Source: Candidatus Fermentibacterota bacterium
Lineage (GTDB): Bacteria; Fermentibacterota; Fermentibacteria; Fermentibacterales; JCC-6
DNA: 46,239 bases
Assembly: GCA_003646025.1 (NCBI GenBank)
Contig: QNDR01000007.1
Span: 1-46,239, forward strand
Reading direction: 5' to 3'
Shown here: one piece after another, positions 32,719-40,546 of the stretch
Numbering within the stretch: position 1 is the stretch's first letter
Layout: every line of letters begins with the position of its first letter
Notes under the pieces: model-generated
Seen by the model: only the letters and a program-made list of their open reading frames with translations
The model's database searches: none
Told to the model about the DNA's origin: nothing
Program-made: the position numbers and the translations under genes

Positions 32719-33909
32719 ATGCGGAGAACAGTAGTAACAATGCCCGGTGACGGAATCGGTGTACCGGTTCTGGCAGAGGCTGTAAGGGTATTGGATGCGG
32801 CTGGTTTTGAGGCGGACTATGTACATGCCGATATTGGCTGGGAATTCTGGAAGAAAGAGGGAAATCCTCTTCCACAGAGAACGATTGACCTTCTTGAAAA
32901 ACACAAAATTGCCCTTTTCGGAGCCATCACCTCAAAGCCGAAAGACAAGGCTGTTAACGACCTTGCTCCGGATCTTCAGAACAAAGGCCTGGTGTATTTC
33001 AGTCCCATAGTTTCCATGCGTCAGCACTTCAACCTTGATATCTGCATGCGTCCCTGCAGGGCGTTTACCGGTAATCCTCTTAACTTTGTAAGAAGAGGTC
33101 CCGGCGGTTCAATCGAGGAACCTCCTGTGGATGCAGTTATTTTCAGGCAGAACACTGAGGGTCTTTACGGAGGAGTGGAGTGGACAAATCCTCCTGACGC
33201 CGTTTACGATGCTTTGAATACCCATATCAAGTTTCAGAAGAATTTCGGTAATGTACCCAGGGAAGACCTTGCGGTTTCAACGAGAATTTTCTCCCGCAGA
33301 GCCTGCCAGAGAATACTCAGGGCGGCGTTTGAGTACGCTAAAAAGTTTAACTACAAGAGTGTTACCATCTGCGAAAAACCCAATGTCATCCGTGAAACCA
33401 GCGGCATGATGCGTGAAGAGGGTAGAAAGATGGTCGAAGAATACGACGGCATAGAACTCTGGGAGACAAACATAGATGCACAGATGATGTGGCTTACTAA
33501 AAACCCGGAAGACTACGGTGTACTGGTAAGCGGTAACATGTTTGGAGATATCGTCAGTGACGGCTTTGCCGGCCTTACCGGCGGACTGGGTTTTGCATGC
33601 AGCGCCAATATCGGTGATGATGTTGCTGTGTTTGAGCCAACACACGGCTCTGCTCCAAAGTACGCTGACTACGAAGTATCAATTGTCAACCCTATTGCGA
33701 TGTTCCTTTCCGCATGCATGATGCTCGATCATATCGGCGAGGTTGAGAAGGCTGCAAAGATACGGAAAGCAATTGAAACAGTTATCAGTGAGGGGAAGGT
33801 CCGTACTTACGACATGATGAAAATGCGTGGAACTGCCGATGTGGTTAACAGAGGTGCAGCAAGTACTTCTCAGATGACCGATGCTGTTATCGAAGCGATG
33901 GGCAGGTAA
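32719..33909 (+). CDS. Isocitrate/isopropylmalate dehydrogenase family protein
   Basis: 396 residues from the ATG at 32719 (AGGAGG eight bases upstream); an ATG at 32674 is upstream of that site. Beta-decarboxylating dehydrogenase motifs: MPGDGIGVPV at the nucleotide site, FRQNTEGLYGGVEW, KPNVIRETSGMM, the metal site NMFGDIVSDGFAGLTGGLG and the cofactor loop EPTHGSAPKYAD. The family covers NAD(P)-isocitrate, isopropylmalate, homoisocitrate and tartrate dehydrogenases. The substrate loop VSMRQHFNLDICMRP fits isocitrate better than isopropylmalate, but this is not decisive. The LeuCD-like pair at 5555 could supply its substrate. An HD-domain gene follows after three bases. Confidence 0.86.
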   Translation: MRRTVVTMPGDGIGVPVLAEAVRVLDAAGFEADYVHADIGWEFWKKEGNPLPQRTIDLLEKHKIALFGAITSKPKDKAVNDLAPDLQNKGLVYFSPIVSMRQHFNLDICMRPCRAFTGNPLNFVRRGPGGSIEEPPVDAVIFRQNTEGLYGGVEWTNPPDAVYDALNTHIKFQKNFGNVPREDLAVSTRIFSRRACQRILRAAFEYAKKFNYKSVTICEKPNVIRETSGMMREEGRKMVEEYDGIELWETNIDAQMMWLTKNPEDYGVLVSGNMFGDIVSDGFAGLTGGLGFACSANIGDDVAVFEPTHGSAPKYADYEVSIVNPIAMFLSACMMLDHIGEVEKAAKIRKAIETVISEGKVRTYDMMKMRGTADVVNRGAASTSQMTDAVIEAMGR

Positions 33910-33912
33910 ACT

Positions 33913-34473
33913 GTGAGAGAAGCTGTAGAGAAAATGTTTGCCGTTCAACTGGCAAAGATTTCAGATGAAGACCTGAAACGCAAAGTTGTTGATGTGTGGG
34001 CAGACGCGGCGAAGCAGGGTGGCTGGACGGCCGAAGGGCTTACCCGGATTCCCTTTACTCTTCTTACTGAAACCCACGGAGTGAACCTGATTCAGCACAC
34101 AGTGGCTGTTACAGAAGGAGCTATCGGTCTTGCGAAGGCCATAGAAGGCACGTACGAAACACCATTTAAGGTGAATATGGACTGGCTTGTTGCCGGCGGA
34201 CTTCTGCACGATGTGGGAAAGCTTCTTGAAAACGAGTACGTCAACGGAGAGTACCGCAAGAGCTACAGCGGTAAATGCGCCAGGCACCCAATATCCGGAG
34301 CTATCCTTGCAGCGAAAGCGGATCTCCCAGAGGAAATCATCAATATAATCGGGTGTCACGCAAAGGAAGGCGATGGCAGACCCCAGCGTATAGAAACCGT
34401 TTTGATTCATCAGGCGGACTTTGCGACATTCAACCCCATGGTTATGCTGTCAAAGGGCCTGCTGATTACCTGA
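33913..34473 (+). CDS. HD-domain metal-dependent phosphohydrolase
   Basis: 186 residues with a complete HD-type metal site: His62, His99-Asp100 (GLLHDVGKL), His125 (RHPISGA), His149 (GCHAKEG) and Asp169 (HQADF). The family hydrolyses nucleotides or phosphate esters; the substrate here is unknown. The start is GTG at 33913, with GGCAGG overlapping the preceding stop. It is coupled to the dehydrogenase gene and is followed by a strong hairpin. Confidence 0.83.
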   Translation: MREAVEKMFAVQLAKISDEDLKRKVVDVWADAAKQGGWTAEGLTRIPFTLLTETHGVNLIQHTVAVTEGAIGLAKAIEGTYETPFKVNMDWLVAGGLLHDVGKLLENEYVNGEYRKSYSGKCARHPISGAILAAKADLPEEIINIIGCHAKEGDGRPQRIETVLIHQADFATFNPMVMLSKGLLIT

Positions 34474-34484
34474 TAAACTCTCTG

Positions 34485-34512
34485 CCCGGGCAGTATTTCG
34501 ATACTGCCCGGG
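34485..34512 (+). terminator. Strong hairpin with TTCG loop after the HD gene
   Basis: CCCGGGCAGTAT - TTCG - ATACTGCCCGGG: a perfect 12-base stem closed by a TTCG loop, 11 bases after the HD-gene stop. No T-run follows, so it may act as an mRNA 3'-end stabiliser or pause site and not as a complete intrinsic terminator. The next promoter begins six bases downstream. Confidence 0.6.
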
Positions 34513-34517
34513 TACCA

Positions 34518-34546
34518 TTGACTTCATGGCTGTATGTCTTTAGTGT
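34518..34546 (+). promoter_or_regulatory. Candidate promoter of the C25 protease
   Basis: TTGACT (34518-34523) and TAGTGT (34541-34546) with 17-base spacing, directly after the hairpin. It predicts a leader of about 35 bases before the ATG at 34588, containing AGGAGG. Confidence 0.45.
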
Positions 34547-34587
34547 AACGCTGTATTGATGCGTATATATATACATAGGAGGTTACA

Positions 34588-36810
34588 ATGATCAGGATTG
34601 TTGCGGTTGTTTTAGTTCTTGCAGTATCGGCTTTTGCAGGTATTGTATACCGTGCTCCTCAGCCGGTGGAAACAGCTGAGTATCTCGGCACAGACGGTGG
34701 TCCCGTAGTCGAGTTTAACCTTACCGCCCTTGAAACGGTCGACGGTTATGTCTCCGGTTATGGCAGCGGAACAGTTTTCAGAGTTCCAGGCGGTGGTTAC
34801 GGTGCCGAGGTCGGCACACCGGATGTGCCGTGTATCAGAAGAATGGTTCAGATTCCCAACACAGGTGATATATCACTTGAGATCATAAGTTCGGAAACAT
34901 CTGTTCTGGGAAACTACAGTGTTCTTCCAATGCAGCCATTCATGGACAGGAACGGTAACACTTCACCACTTAAGGTAAACGAAGATGTTTACAGTACTTC
35001 CGAAGCGTATCCCTCTAGCCCGGTTGTAATCGAGAGTGTTTCGATACTCCGCGATATCCGTGTTGCATGGGTAAGGTTCAACCCTGTGTCTGTTAACCCG
35101 GTTACCGGCGAAACACACATTACCACTAATGTAAGGTTCAGGCTGGTTTCAGGATCGTCGCAGGGTGAAAATGAACTTCTCCGTGCACCATCAGGAATGA
35201 CCAGAAGCTACATACCCCTTTACGATGATGTTCTTGGCCTTCAGCTTACAGACGCTGTTGTAGACGGTTCCTACCTCGTGATCGGTCCGGAAGAGGCTGT
35301 TGCCCTTGCAGCAGACCTTATTCAGTGGAAGCGTGAAAAGGGTTACGAGGTTCATGTTGCAACAACAGAAACGATTGGAACTACTTCCTCTGACGTAGAT
35401 TCATACATTGAAGACGCTTTTAATACCTGGACAAATCCTCCAGAGTACTGTCTGCTTCTGGGAGATGAAGGAGCCGTTCCTGTTTACTGGGTTGGTTCCA
35501 CAGCGTCCGACAACCAGTACGGCGTGATAGGTACAGGTGTCGACCCAAGTATCCATGTCGCGAGGCTCTGCAGCGATACAGGCAGCCTTGCATACACGGC
35601 ATGGAAGGTTTTCTCTTACGAAACAGATCCCTATGAGCCTGCTTCGAGCTGGTTTCAATTTGGCATAAGCATTGGATCCACAGATTTTCAGGATCCTTTG
35701 ATGTCCTGGAGATACAAGCAGATAATGGCCAATGACGGCGATATGGATGTTACACTGTACTGCGACAACAGTGCTTACGGTGGTATCCCACCAACTGTGG
35801 CCAACATTTCTGAAGAAATCAACGACGGCCTTTCTCTTATAAGCTACATCGGGCACGGAGGAATAACCTCATGGGTTACAACGGGGTTCAACAACTCCGA
35901 TGTTGCTGCTCTTACAAACGGAAGAATGCTTCCCTGGATCAGCTCTATCGCATGCAACAATGCTGAATTCGGCGGGGGAACGACCTGCTTTGGTGAGGCG
36001 TGGTTGAATTCCGGTTCAATCGCAGATCCCAGGGGAGCAATCGGTTTCATGGGTGCCTCGGTTTCCAGCCCTGTTGGCCCAACAGACTCACTTGCTCTGT
36101 ACCAGTTCAAAGGCTACTTCCAGGAAGAAATGTATCATATGGGTGCGGCCTTTGACTACGGTAAGATCAAAGCATACCAGTACACCGGAAGTACGTCGAA
36201 CAGCAACATGCATCTCATCTTTGGCGAGCCCGAGCATGATATCTTCAGTACAACAGGTCCGCTGGTTCATCTTGCTGCGGATTACCCCGGTCATGTCGAA
36301 GTTGGTAACTTTACCGTTAATGTTTCAACGGCCGCAGACGCTGCTGTTGAAGGTGCCATGGTTGGTCTCTGCCAGGGCGACGTTACTCTTGGCAGCGGCT
36401 ACACAGATGCATCAGGCGTTGTAACAATCACCGTCGACGATGTTCCAACTGTCGATGATGTAACCGTTACAGTAACAGCTCACAATCTGTATCCCCTGCA
36501 GGCAACAGTTCCAGCCTGGCAGACAGGTGTTGAAGAACAGGGTGGAATCCCTGTTGGCAGCGTGGTACTGTCTGTAAGTACACCTGTTACAGGTGCTGCA
36601 GCAGTTCGATTTGCAGTACCTTCTTCAGGACATGCTGACCTCAGTGTGTTCGATATGAGCGGCCGCGTTGTGGAGACACTGGTAAATGGAGAAATTACCG
36701 CAGGAGAACACACGGTTAACTGGAATGCCGAGACCGCCGGCGGTATCTACTTCCTCAGATTGACTACTTCAGGTCAGACCGTTGTGAAGAACTGCGTGGT
36801 TCTTCCATAG
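34588..36810 (+). CDS. Secreted C25 (gingipain-type) cysteine protease with C-terminal sorting domain
   Basis: 740 residues. Signal peptide (VAVVLVLAVSAFAG), a propeptide-like region (to about 200), then the C25 catalytic domain with the His423 (SYIGHGGITSW) and Cys456 (SSIACNNAEF) dyad. An Ig-like/Big domain follows (about 570-640). The last 80 residues (VRFAVPSSGHADLSVFDMSG, AGGIYFLRL) are a Por/type IX secretion C-terminal sorting domain. It is therefore expected on the cell surface or outside the cell. Shine-Dalgarno AGGAGG five bases before ATG. It has its own promoter and terminator. No type IX secretion gene is in the window. Confidence 0.92.
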   Translation: MIRIVAVVLVLAVSAFAGIVYRAPQPVETAEYLGTDGGPVVEFNLTALETVDGYVSGYGSGTVFRVPGGGYGAEVGTPDVPCIRRMVQIPNTGDISLEIISSETSVLGNYSVLPMQPFMDRNGNTSPLKVNEDVYSTSEAYPSSPVVIESVSILRDIRVAWVRFNPVSVNPVTGETHITTNVRFRLVSGSSQGENELLRAPSGMTRSYIPLYDDVLGLQLTDAVVDGSYLVIGPEEAVALAADLIQWKREKGYEVHVATTETIGTTSSDVDSYIEDAFNTWTNPPEYCLLLGDEGAVPVYWVGSTASDNQYGVIGTGVDPSIHVARLCSDTGSLAYTAWKVFSYETDPYEPASSWFQFGISIGSTDFQDPLMSWRYKQIMANDGDMDVTLYCDNSAYGGIPPTVANISEEINDGLSLISYIGHGGITSWVTTGFNNSDVAALTNGRMLPWISSIACNNAEFGGGTTCFGEAWLNSGSIADPRGAIGFMGASVSSPVGPTDSLALYQFKGYFQEEMYHMGAAFDYGKIKAYQYTGSTSNSNMHLIFGEPEHDIFSTTGPLVHLAADYPGHVEVGNFTVNVSTAADAAVEGAMVGLCQGDVTLGSGYTDASGVVTITVDDVPTVDDVTVTVTAHNLYPLQATVPAWQTGVEEQGGIPVGSVVLSVSTPVTGAAAVRFAVPSSGHADLSVFDMSGRVVETLVNGEITAGEHTVNWNAETAGGIYFLRLTTSGQTVVKNCVVLP

Positions 36811-36825
36811 TTACTTCTGAGATCC

Positions 36826-36855
36826 CGGGGCTCTGCTTTGGCAGGGCCCCGTTTC
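36826..36855 (+). terminator. Terminator-like hairpin after the C25 protease
   Basis: CGGGGCTCTGC - TTTG - GCAGGGCCCCG forms an 11-base stem with one G-T pair and a four-base loop, followed by TTT. It sits 15 bases after the protease stop and a few bases before the rpsD promoter. Confidence 0.65.
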
Positions 36856-36859
36856 ATAA

Positions 36860-36888
36860 TTGACGTATTGAGCACAAAGTGTTAGATT
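36860..36888 (+). promoter_or_regulatory. Promoter of rpsD
   Basis: TTGACG (36860-36865) and TAGATT (36883-36888) with 17-base spacing, just after the terminator of the protease. A transcript starting near 36895 would have a leader of about 90 bases before the rpsD ATG. Confidence 0.55.
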
Positions 36889-36921
36889 CCGTGAACTTGC
36901 GCAGGAGCGCAGTGTAACAGC

Positions 36922-36955
36922 TGACGGCAGATGTTTAGAGCTGATGCTGCCGTCA
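36922..36955 (+). promoter_or_regulatory. Hairpin in the rpsD leader
   Basis: TGACGGCAG / CTGCCGTCA, a perfect 9-base stem enclosing 16 bases, ends 30 bases before the rpsD start. In many bacteria S4 represses its own mRNA by binding a leader structure; this hairpin is a candidate for such a site. No known S4 leader motif was recognised. Confidence 0.45.
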
Positions 36956-36984
36956 AAGGAACTGCAATTGCAGAAGGAGATGAA

Positions 36985-37596
36985 ATGAGCAGATTTACAG
37001 GAGCAAGACTCAAGAAGGTAAGATCACTGGGAACCGAGCTTCCCGGTCTTGTTCGCAAGGAACCCAAGTCAACCAACAGTCCCGGTGAACAGGGTGTTAT
37101 GCGCCGCAGAAGAAGAGTTTCCACATTCCGTCTTCAGTTGCAGGAGAAGCAGAAAATCCGTTTCAACTATGGTCTTACAGAGAAAGCTCTCCGTCGTTAC
37201 TACTCTGACGCCTGCGGTATGAAGGGTGAAACAGGTGTGAACCTGCTTCAGCTTATCGAGCGAAGACTGGACAATGTTGTTGCGAGAGGTGGCTTTGCGC
37301 CAACGATACCGGCAGCGAGACAGCTTGTAGGTCACGGTCATGTGCTTGTCAACGGTAAGAAAGTTACAATTTCTAGTTTCAGAGTTAAAACCGGTGATGT
37401 GGTCAGTCTCAGGGAAAAGAGCAGAGATCTGAAAATTATCACAGAGCATATTGCAGCTGGCTCAGGTATCGGTGTTCCCAGTTTCCTTGAAGCCGATCCG
37501 AAGAACAGAAAAATAACAGTAAAGGCTCTTCCTGCCCGTGAAGATGTACCTATTGAGGTATCAGAACGAGCAGTTGTTGAGTTCTATTCTAAATAG
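36985..37596 (+). CDS. rpsD: 30S ribosomal protein S4
   Basis: 203 residues, the usual length, from the ATG at 36985 (AAGGAG five bases upstream); an in-frame ATG at 36931 is in the leader hairpin loop and rejected. Seen: MSRFTGARLKKVRSLG, PGEQGVMRRRRRVS, EKQKIRFNYGLTEKALRRYY, and the S4 RNA-binding domain LLQLIERRLDNVVARGGFA ... ARQLVGHGHVLVNGKKV. The N-terminal zinc-binding cysteines of some S4 proteins are absent. It stands alone between its own promoter and terminator, outside the usual rpsM-rpsK-rpsD-rpoA group. Confidence 0.97.
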   Translation: MSRFTGARLKKVRSLGTELPGLVRKEPKSTNSPGEQGVMRRRRRVSTFRLQLQEKQKIRFNYGLTEKALRRYYSDACGMKGETGVNLLQLIERRLDNVVARGGFAPTIPAARQLVGHGHVLVNGKKVTISSFRVKTGDVVSLREKSRDLKIITEHIAAGSGIGVPSFLEADPKNRKITVKALPAREDVPIEVSERAVVEFYSK

Positions 37597-37614
37597 ACGG
37601 TTGTGTTACCTGAC

Positions 37615-37646
37615 AGGGCCCGGGTTTACCCCGGGCTCTTCTTTTT
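37615..37646 (+). terminator. Rho-independent terminator of rpsD
   Basis: AGGGCCCGGG - TTTAC - CCCGGGCTCT, a 10-base stem with one G-T pair, followed by TCTTTTT. Placed 18 bases after the rpsD stop. Confidence 0.88.
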
Positions 37647-37695
37647 GCTATACTTTAACTGTCATCCGTTGTTTAATTACTTCAGGAGGTTAGCA

Positions 37696-38094
37696 ATGAG
37701 ATTTTTTGCCGCGATGATGCTTGTTGTGCTGATGACTGCTGCGGGTGCAGCATTCGCACAGGAAAATGAACCAGGCAGCGAGGAAGTGACATACGCTCCC
37801 GTTGATCCGGAGCTGGCTGTAATAAGGGAAAAAGTAGGTGAGATAAGAGAAGTGATCCAGAGTGATTACGAGGCCCTTCTGGAAACAGATCCGGAAGCGC
37901 GGGGAACTGTTACCGTCAGTTTTTCCATTACACCTGAGGGAACTGTAACAGATGTTGTGGTTGATTGTCCCGACGAGCTGGAAGGTATTGAGGCCGGTAT
38001 TACAGAGGCTCTTAACGAGCTGGAGTTTGATGTTTCTGAACGCTCTGAAAACCTGCCTGTAACAATCCCATTTGACCTGATGCCTCCGGAGTAA
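37696..38094 (+). CDS. Exported TonB-C/AgmX-like domain protein
   Basis: 132 residues from the ATG at 37696 (AGGAGG six bases upstream); an ORF start at 37603 would run through the terminator. Signal peptide MRFFAAMMLVVLMTAAGAAF, a short acidic helix, then GTVTVSFSITPEGTVTDVVV and a strand-helix-strand end ALNELEFDVSE ... PVTIPFDLMP. This matches the C-terminal periplasmic domain of TonB/AgmX-PglI proteins, but there is no membrane anchor, so it is a free periplasmic or secreted domain. Its role is unknown. Confidence 0.72.
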   Translation: MRFFAAMMLVVLMTAAGAAFAQENEPGSEEVTYAPVDPELAVIREKVGEIREVIQSDYEALLETDPEARGTVTVSFSITPEGTVTDVVVDCPDELEGIEAGITEALNELEFDVSERSENLPVTIPFDLMPPE

Positions 38095-38112
38095 AAGAGG
38101 TATAAAACTATT

Positions 38113-38139
38113 GCGGGGTGTGCGGTTCGCATGCCCCGC
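38113..38139. other. GC-rich hairpin between the TonB-C-like gene and pepC
   Basis: GCGGGGTGTGCG - GTT - CGCATGCCCCGC: a 12-base stem with two G-T pairs and a three-base loop, 18 bases after one stop and 30 bases before the next start. No T-run follows, so termination is uncertain; it may separate the two messages or protect an mRNA end. Confidence 0.5.
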
Positions 38140-38169
38140 CGGTGTTTCCGAAAAAAGTGATGGAGAATT

Positions 38170-39513
38170 ATGACACGCAGAAGACTGCCTGTTGACAGGG
38201 ATCTCTACAGCGGAATGAGATCAGAAGCTGAAAAATCCAGCCATGACAATGCACTCCGAAACAGCATTCTTAACGTTGGTCTTGACGAAACCGCACTGAA
38301 CCACGAGGCACAGACGCTGATGCAGCATACCTTTTCGCTTGAACTGGAAACCGGGAAGATAACCTCCCAGAACAAGAGTGGAAGATGCTGGCTTTTCGCC
38401 GGACTTAACACAATGAGATACAAGATAATGCAGGATCTTAACATCGATAATTTCGAGCTTTCACAAACGTATCAAATGTTTTTCGATAAAATTGAAAAAG
38501 CAAATTTCTTTCTGGAAAATATTCTTGAGACCCTGGATGAAGAGACCGATTCAAGGATAGTAATGTGGCTTTTAAGTTCTCCGTTGAATGACGGCGGTCA
38601 GTGGGACATGTTTACCAGTATTGTTGAGAAATACGGAGTTGTACCAAAGTCAGTGATGCCTGAAACCTTTGCGAGCAGCAATTCGGCAAGAATGAATCAG
38701 ATACTTACACTCAAGCTTCGTGGATACGCTTTTAGATTACGGGAAGAACACACAAACGGAATGGCTCTGGAACAGCTTCAGGAAACAAAAAGAATAATGC
38801 TGGTGGAATTTTATCGTCTTCTCACAATGTTTCTCGGTTTTCCACCGGAGAAATTTGTTTTTGAATACAAAGATAAAGATAAAAAATTTCACAGTGACTC
38901 AAATATCACACCAGTGGAGTTTTACTCAAAGTATGTCGATATCAAACTGGGGGATTATGTTAGTATTATCAATGCTCCCACCAGAGACAAACCTTTCAAC
39001 AGAACATACACAGTACAGTATCTGGGCAATGTAGAAGGCGGCAATCAGGTAAAATACCTGAATATTGATATTCAGGCTTTTAAGAAACTGGCAATTGCTC
39101 AGCTTCAGGACGGAGTTCCCGTCTGGTTTGGCAGTGATGTTGGTAAGAAAATGGAGCGTAAAAACGGTATTCTTGATGACGGTATTTACTCCTATGAGGA
39201 TGTTCTTGGCTCCGGTTTTGAGTTGAACAAGGCCGGGCGCCTCGACTATGGTGAGAGTCTCATGACACACGCAATGGTGTTCACCGGACTGAACATGGCC
39301 GGAGGTGTACCTAACAGATGGAAGGTAGAGAACAGCTGGGGTGAAGAGAGCGGGAAAAAAGGCTACTATGTAATGAGCGACAGGTGGTTTGAAGAGTACA
39401 CATACCAGATTGTGATAAACAAAAAATACCTTTCAGACGGCATGCTCAAAGCATGGGAACAGGAACCAATTGTCTTGAAACCGTGGGACCCCATGGGTTC
39501 ACTTGCACTTTAA
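38170..39513 (+). CDS. pepC: C1B aminopeptidase, PepC/bleomycin hydrolase family
   Basis: Papain-fold cytoplasmic aminopeptidase, 447 residues, the usual family length. The catalytic set is complete: Gln67 and Cys73 in TSQNKSGRCWLFAGLN, His367 in THAMVFTG and Asn388 in KVENSWGEE. No signal peptide, as expected. Unlike the canonical C-terminus that self-trims to place the carboxylate in the active site, the end reads PWDPMGSLAL. It would trim peptides from proteolysis, perhaps products of the tricorn or C25 proteases. ATG with GGAG four bases upstream. Confidence 0.93.
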   Translation: MTRRRLPVDRDLYSGMRSEAEKSSHDNALRNSILNVGLDETALNHEAQTLMQHTFSLELETGKITSQNKSGRCWLFAGLNTMRYKIMQDLNIDNFELSQTYQMFFDKIEKANFFLENILETLDEETDSRIVMWLLSSPLNDGGQWDMFTSIVEKYGVVPKSVMPETFASSNSARMNQILTLKLRGYAFRLREEHTNGMALEQLQETKRIMLVEFYRLLTMFLGFPPEKFVFEYKDKDKKFHSDSNITPVEFYSKYVDIKLGDYVSIINAPTRDKPFNRTYTVQYLGNVEGGNQVKYLNIDIQAFKKLAIAQLQDGVPVWFGSDVGKKMERKNGILDDGIYSYEDVLGSGFELNKAGRLDYGESLMTHAMVFTGLNMAGGVPNRWKVENSWGEESGKKGYYVMSDRWFEEYTYQIVINKKYLSDGMLKAWEQEPIVLKPWDPMGSLAL

Positions 39514-39532
39514 GCGATCAGGCAGAAAGGAC

Positions 39533-39739
39533 ATGATTAAACAACAGCAGGTATGCAAATGGTACTGCTGTTGTCCGATCAGGGAATTCACCGAAGAGGG
39601 CAGGCTTGACAGGCACTGGATAGAGGAGTACTGTCACGGCTACTGGGAGCGGTGCATAAGGTACCAGAAAGAAGAGAATGGAAGTTATCATCCGGATAAT
39701 ATGCTGCCGGATGGTAGAATTGATAAGAGTTTGTTGTAG
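39533..39739 (+). CDS. Small cysteine-rich conserved protein
   Basis: 68 residues from the ATG at 39533 (AAAGGA upstream). The motif CKWYCCCPIREFTEEGRLD, then YCHGYWERCIRY and HPDNMLPDGRIDKSL, gives six cysteines that could bind a metal or an Fe-S cluster. I recall short proteins of this look in anaerobic bacteria and methanogens, with unreliable automatic names, but cannot assign a function. It is followed after 17 bases by a MIP18-like gene, which hints at Fe-S or metal metabolism. An ORF start at 39503 would overlap pepC. Confidence 0.7.
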   Translation: MIKQQQVCKWYCCCPIREFTEEGRLDRHWIEEYCHGYWERCIRYQKEENGSYHPDNMLPDGRIDKSLL

Positions 39740-39756
39740 AGAAACAGGGGAGAGGT

Positions 39757-40050
39757 ATGGATTCACAAGAAAGTATATCTGAGATTATTGAGGGCGTGCA
39801 GCATCCGGCTATATCACTGTCGCTTAAGGAACTTGGCATTGTAAAATCCTATGACATCAGCGGGAATGCGGTAAGCATTGTAATGGCATTCCCTGCCCTG
39901 AATATTCCTATTCTGGACATGTTGATTCAAAATGTTCGTAAGCCCCTGGAAGATGCAGGTGTACAGGTTCACATTGAAAAAACAGTTATGACACAGCAGG
40001 AGCTTCAAACGTTCCTGGCGAAAGAACAGAGCGCCTGGAAGGGAATGTAA
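39757..40050 (+). CDS. MIP18/DUF59-like Fe-S assembly domain protein
   Basis: 97 residues. EIIEGVQHPAISLSLKELGI followed by VKSYDISGNAVSIVMAFP is the pattern of the MIP18 (DUF59) domain found in SufT, PaaD and the N-terminus of Mrp/ApbC, all linked to Fe-S cluster maturation. The conserved Cys of several such proteins is not seen. ATG with GGGGAGAGG upstream. Grouped with the Cys-rich gene before it; the Zur operon starts 76 bases later behind its own promoter. Confidence 0.68.
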   Translation: MDSQESISEIIEGVQHPAISLSLKELGIVKSYDISGNAVSIVMAFPALNIPILDMLIQNVRKPLEDAGVQVHIEKTVMTQQELQTFLAKEQSAWKGM

Positions 40051-40068
40051 GCCCGGAATTATCTGCTC

Positions 40069-40097
40069 TTGTGCTGGAGGGGCTTTTCTGCTATCTT
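40069..40097 (+). promoter_or_regulatory. Promoter of the zur-znuABC operon
   Basis: TTGTGC (40069-40074) and TATCTT (40092-40097) with 17-base spacing. The -10 hexamer runs into the inverted repeat that begins at 40095, so a protein bound there would block RNA polymerase. Confidence 0.5.
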
Positions 40098-40119
40098 ATT
40101 GCAAACATTTTGCAGTAAG
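40095..40119. promoter_or_regulatory. Candidate Zur operator
   Basis: CTTATTGCAAA - CAT - TTTGCAGTAAG: an inverted repeat matching at 10 of 11 positions, with a perfect core TGCAAA-CAT-TTTGCA. It overlaps the -10 region and ends 7 bases before the start of the Fur-family gene. AT-rich 23-27-base repeats of this kind are typical of Fur/Zur sites. It is most simply an autoregulatory Zur box. Confidence 0.6.
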
Positions 40120-40126
40120 GTCGAAA

Positions 40127-40546
40127 ATGACAAATCAGGAAGCTTACAGTTTACTCCGGCAGAGCGGTCTAAGAATGACCGGACTAAAAAGAGAGATTGT
40201 CGATTTGTTTCTTGGGGGTGCCTGCGGTCTTTCAGTTAAGGGTGTAATGGCCAACCTTCTTTCAACACCAGCAGTATCAACAGTTTACAGAGCTTTGAAC
40301 TCTTTGAATAAGAATGGATTTCTGAGGTACAGTGTGGGCCCGGAGGGTGTGGTTCAGTACAGATGTACAAGTAAATACTTCCCGGAACACGGGCACTTCT
40401 GCTGCACAAAGTGTGGTGGAACCATACCGGTAACCAGAAAACTTCCCAGGGCATTTCTTGATCTTCTGGAACAGGAGTACGGTGTAAGAGTTAACTCGGC
40501 TGATTTCCTTCTGGAAGGAAAGTGTGACAAATGCAGAAACTTATAG
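40127..40546 (+). CDS. zur: Fur-family regulator, probably Zur
   Basis: 139 residues. Winged-helix N-terminus with GLRMTGLKREIVDLFL and AVSTVYRALNSLNKNGFL (the Fur recognition helix region), then the metal part with EHGHFCCTKCG and CDKC: the structural zinc cysteines are Cys93, Cys96, Cys133 and Cys136. Assignment to Zur and not Fur or PerR comes from its operon with znuABC, overlapping znuA by 16 bases, and from the operator at its own promoter. In zinc-rich cells it should repress uptake. Confidence 0.85.
   Translation: MTNQEAYSLLRQSGLRMTGLKREIVDLFLGGACGLSVKGVMANLLSTPAVSTVYRALNSLNKNGFLRYSVGPEGVVQYRCTSKYFPEHGHFCCTKCGGTIPVTRKLPRAFLDLLEQEYGVRVNSADFLLEGKCDKCRNL

Noticed and set aside
36931-36984. 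Longer N-terminus for S4
   Set aside because: The start is in the loop of the leader hairpin, and S4 proteins begin at the MSRFTG-like residues.
37603-37695. Longer N-terminus for the TonB-C-like protein
   Set aside because: It would run through the rpsD terminator and place residues before a normal signal peptide that has its own AGGAGG site.
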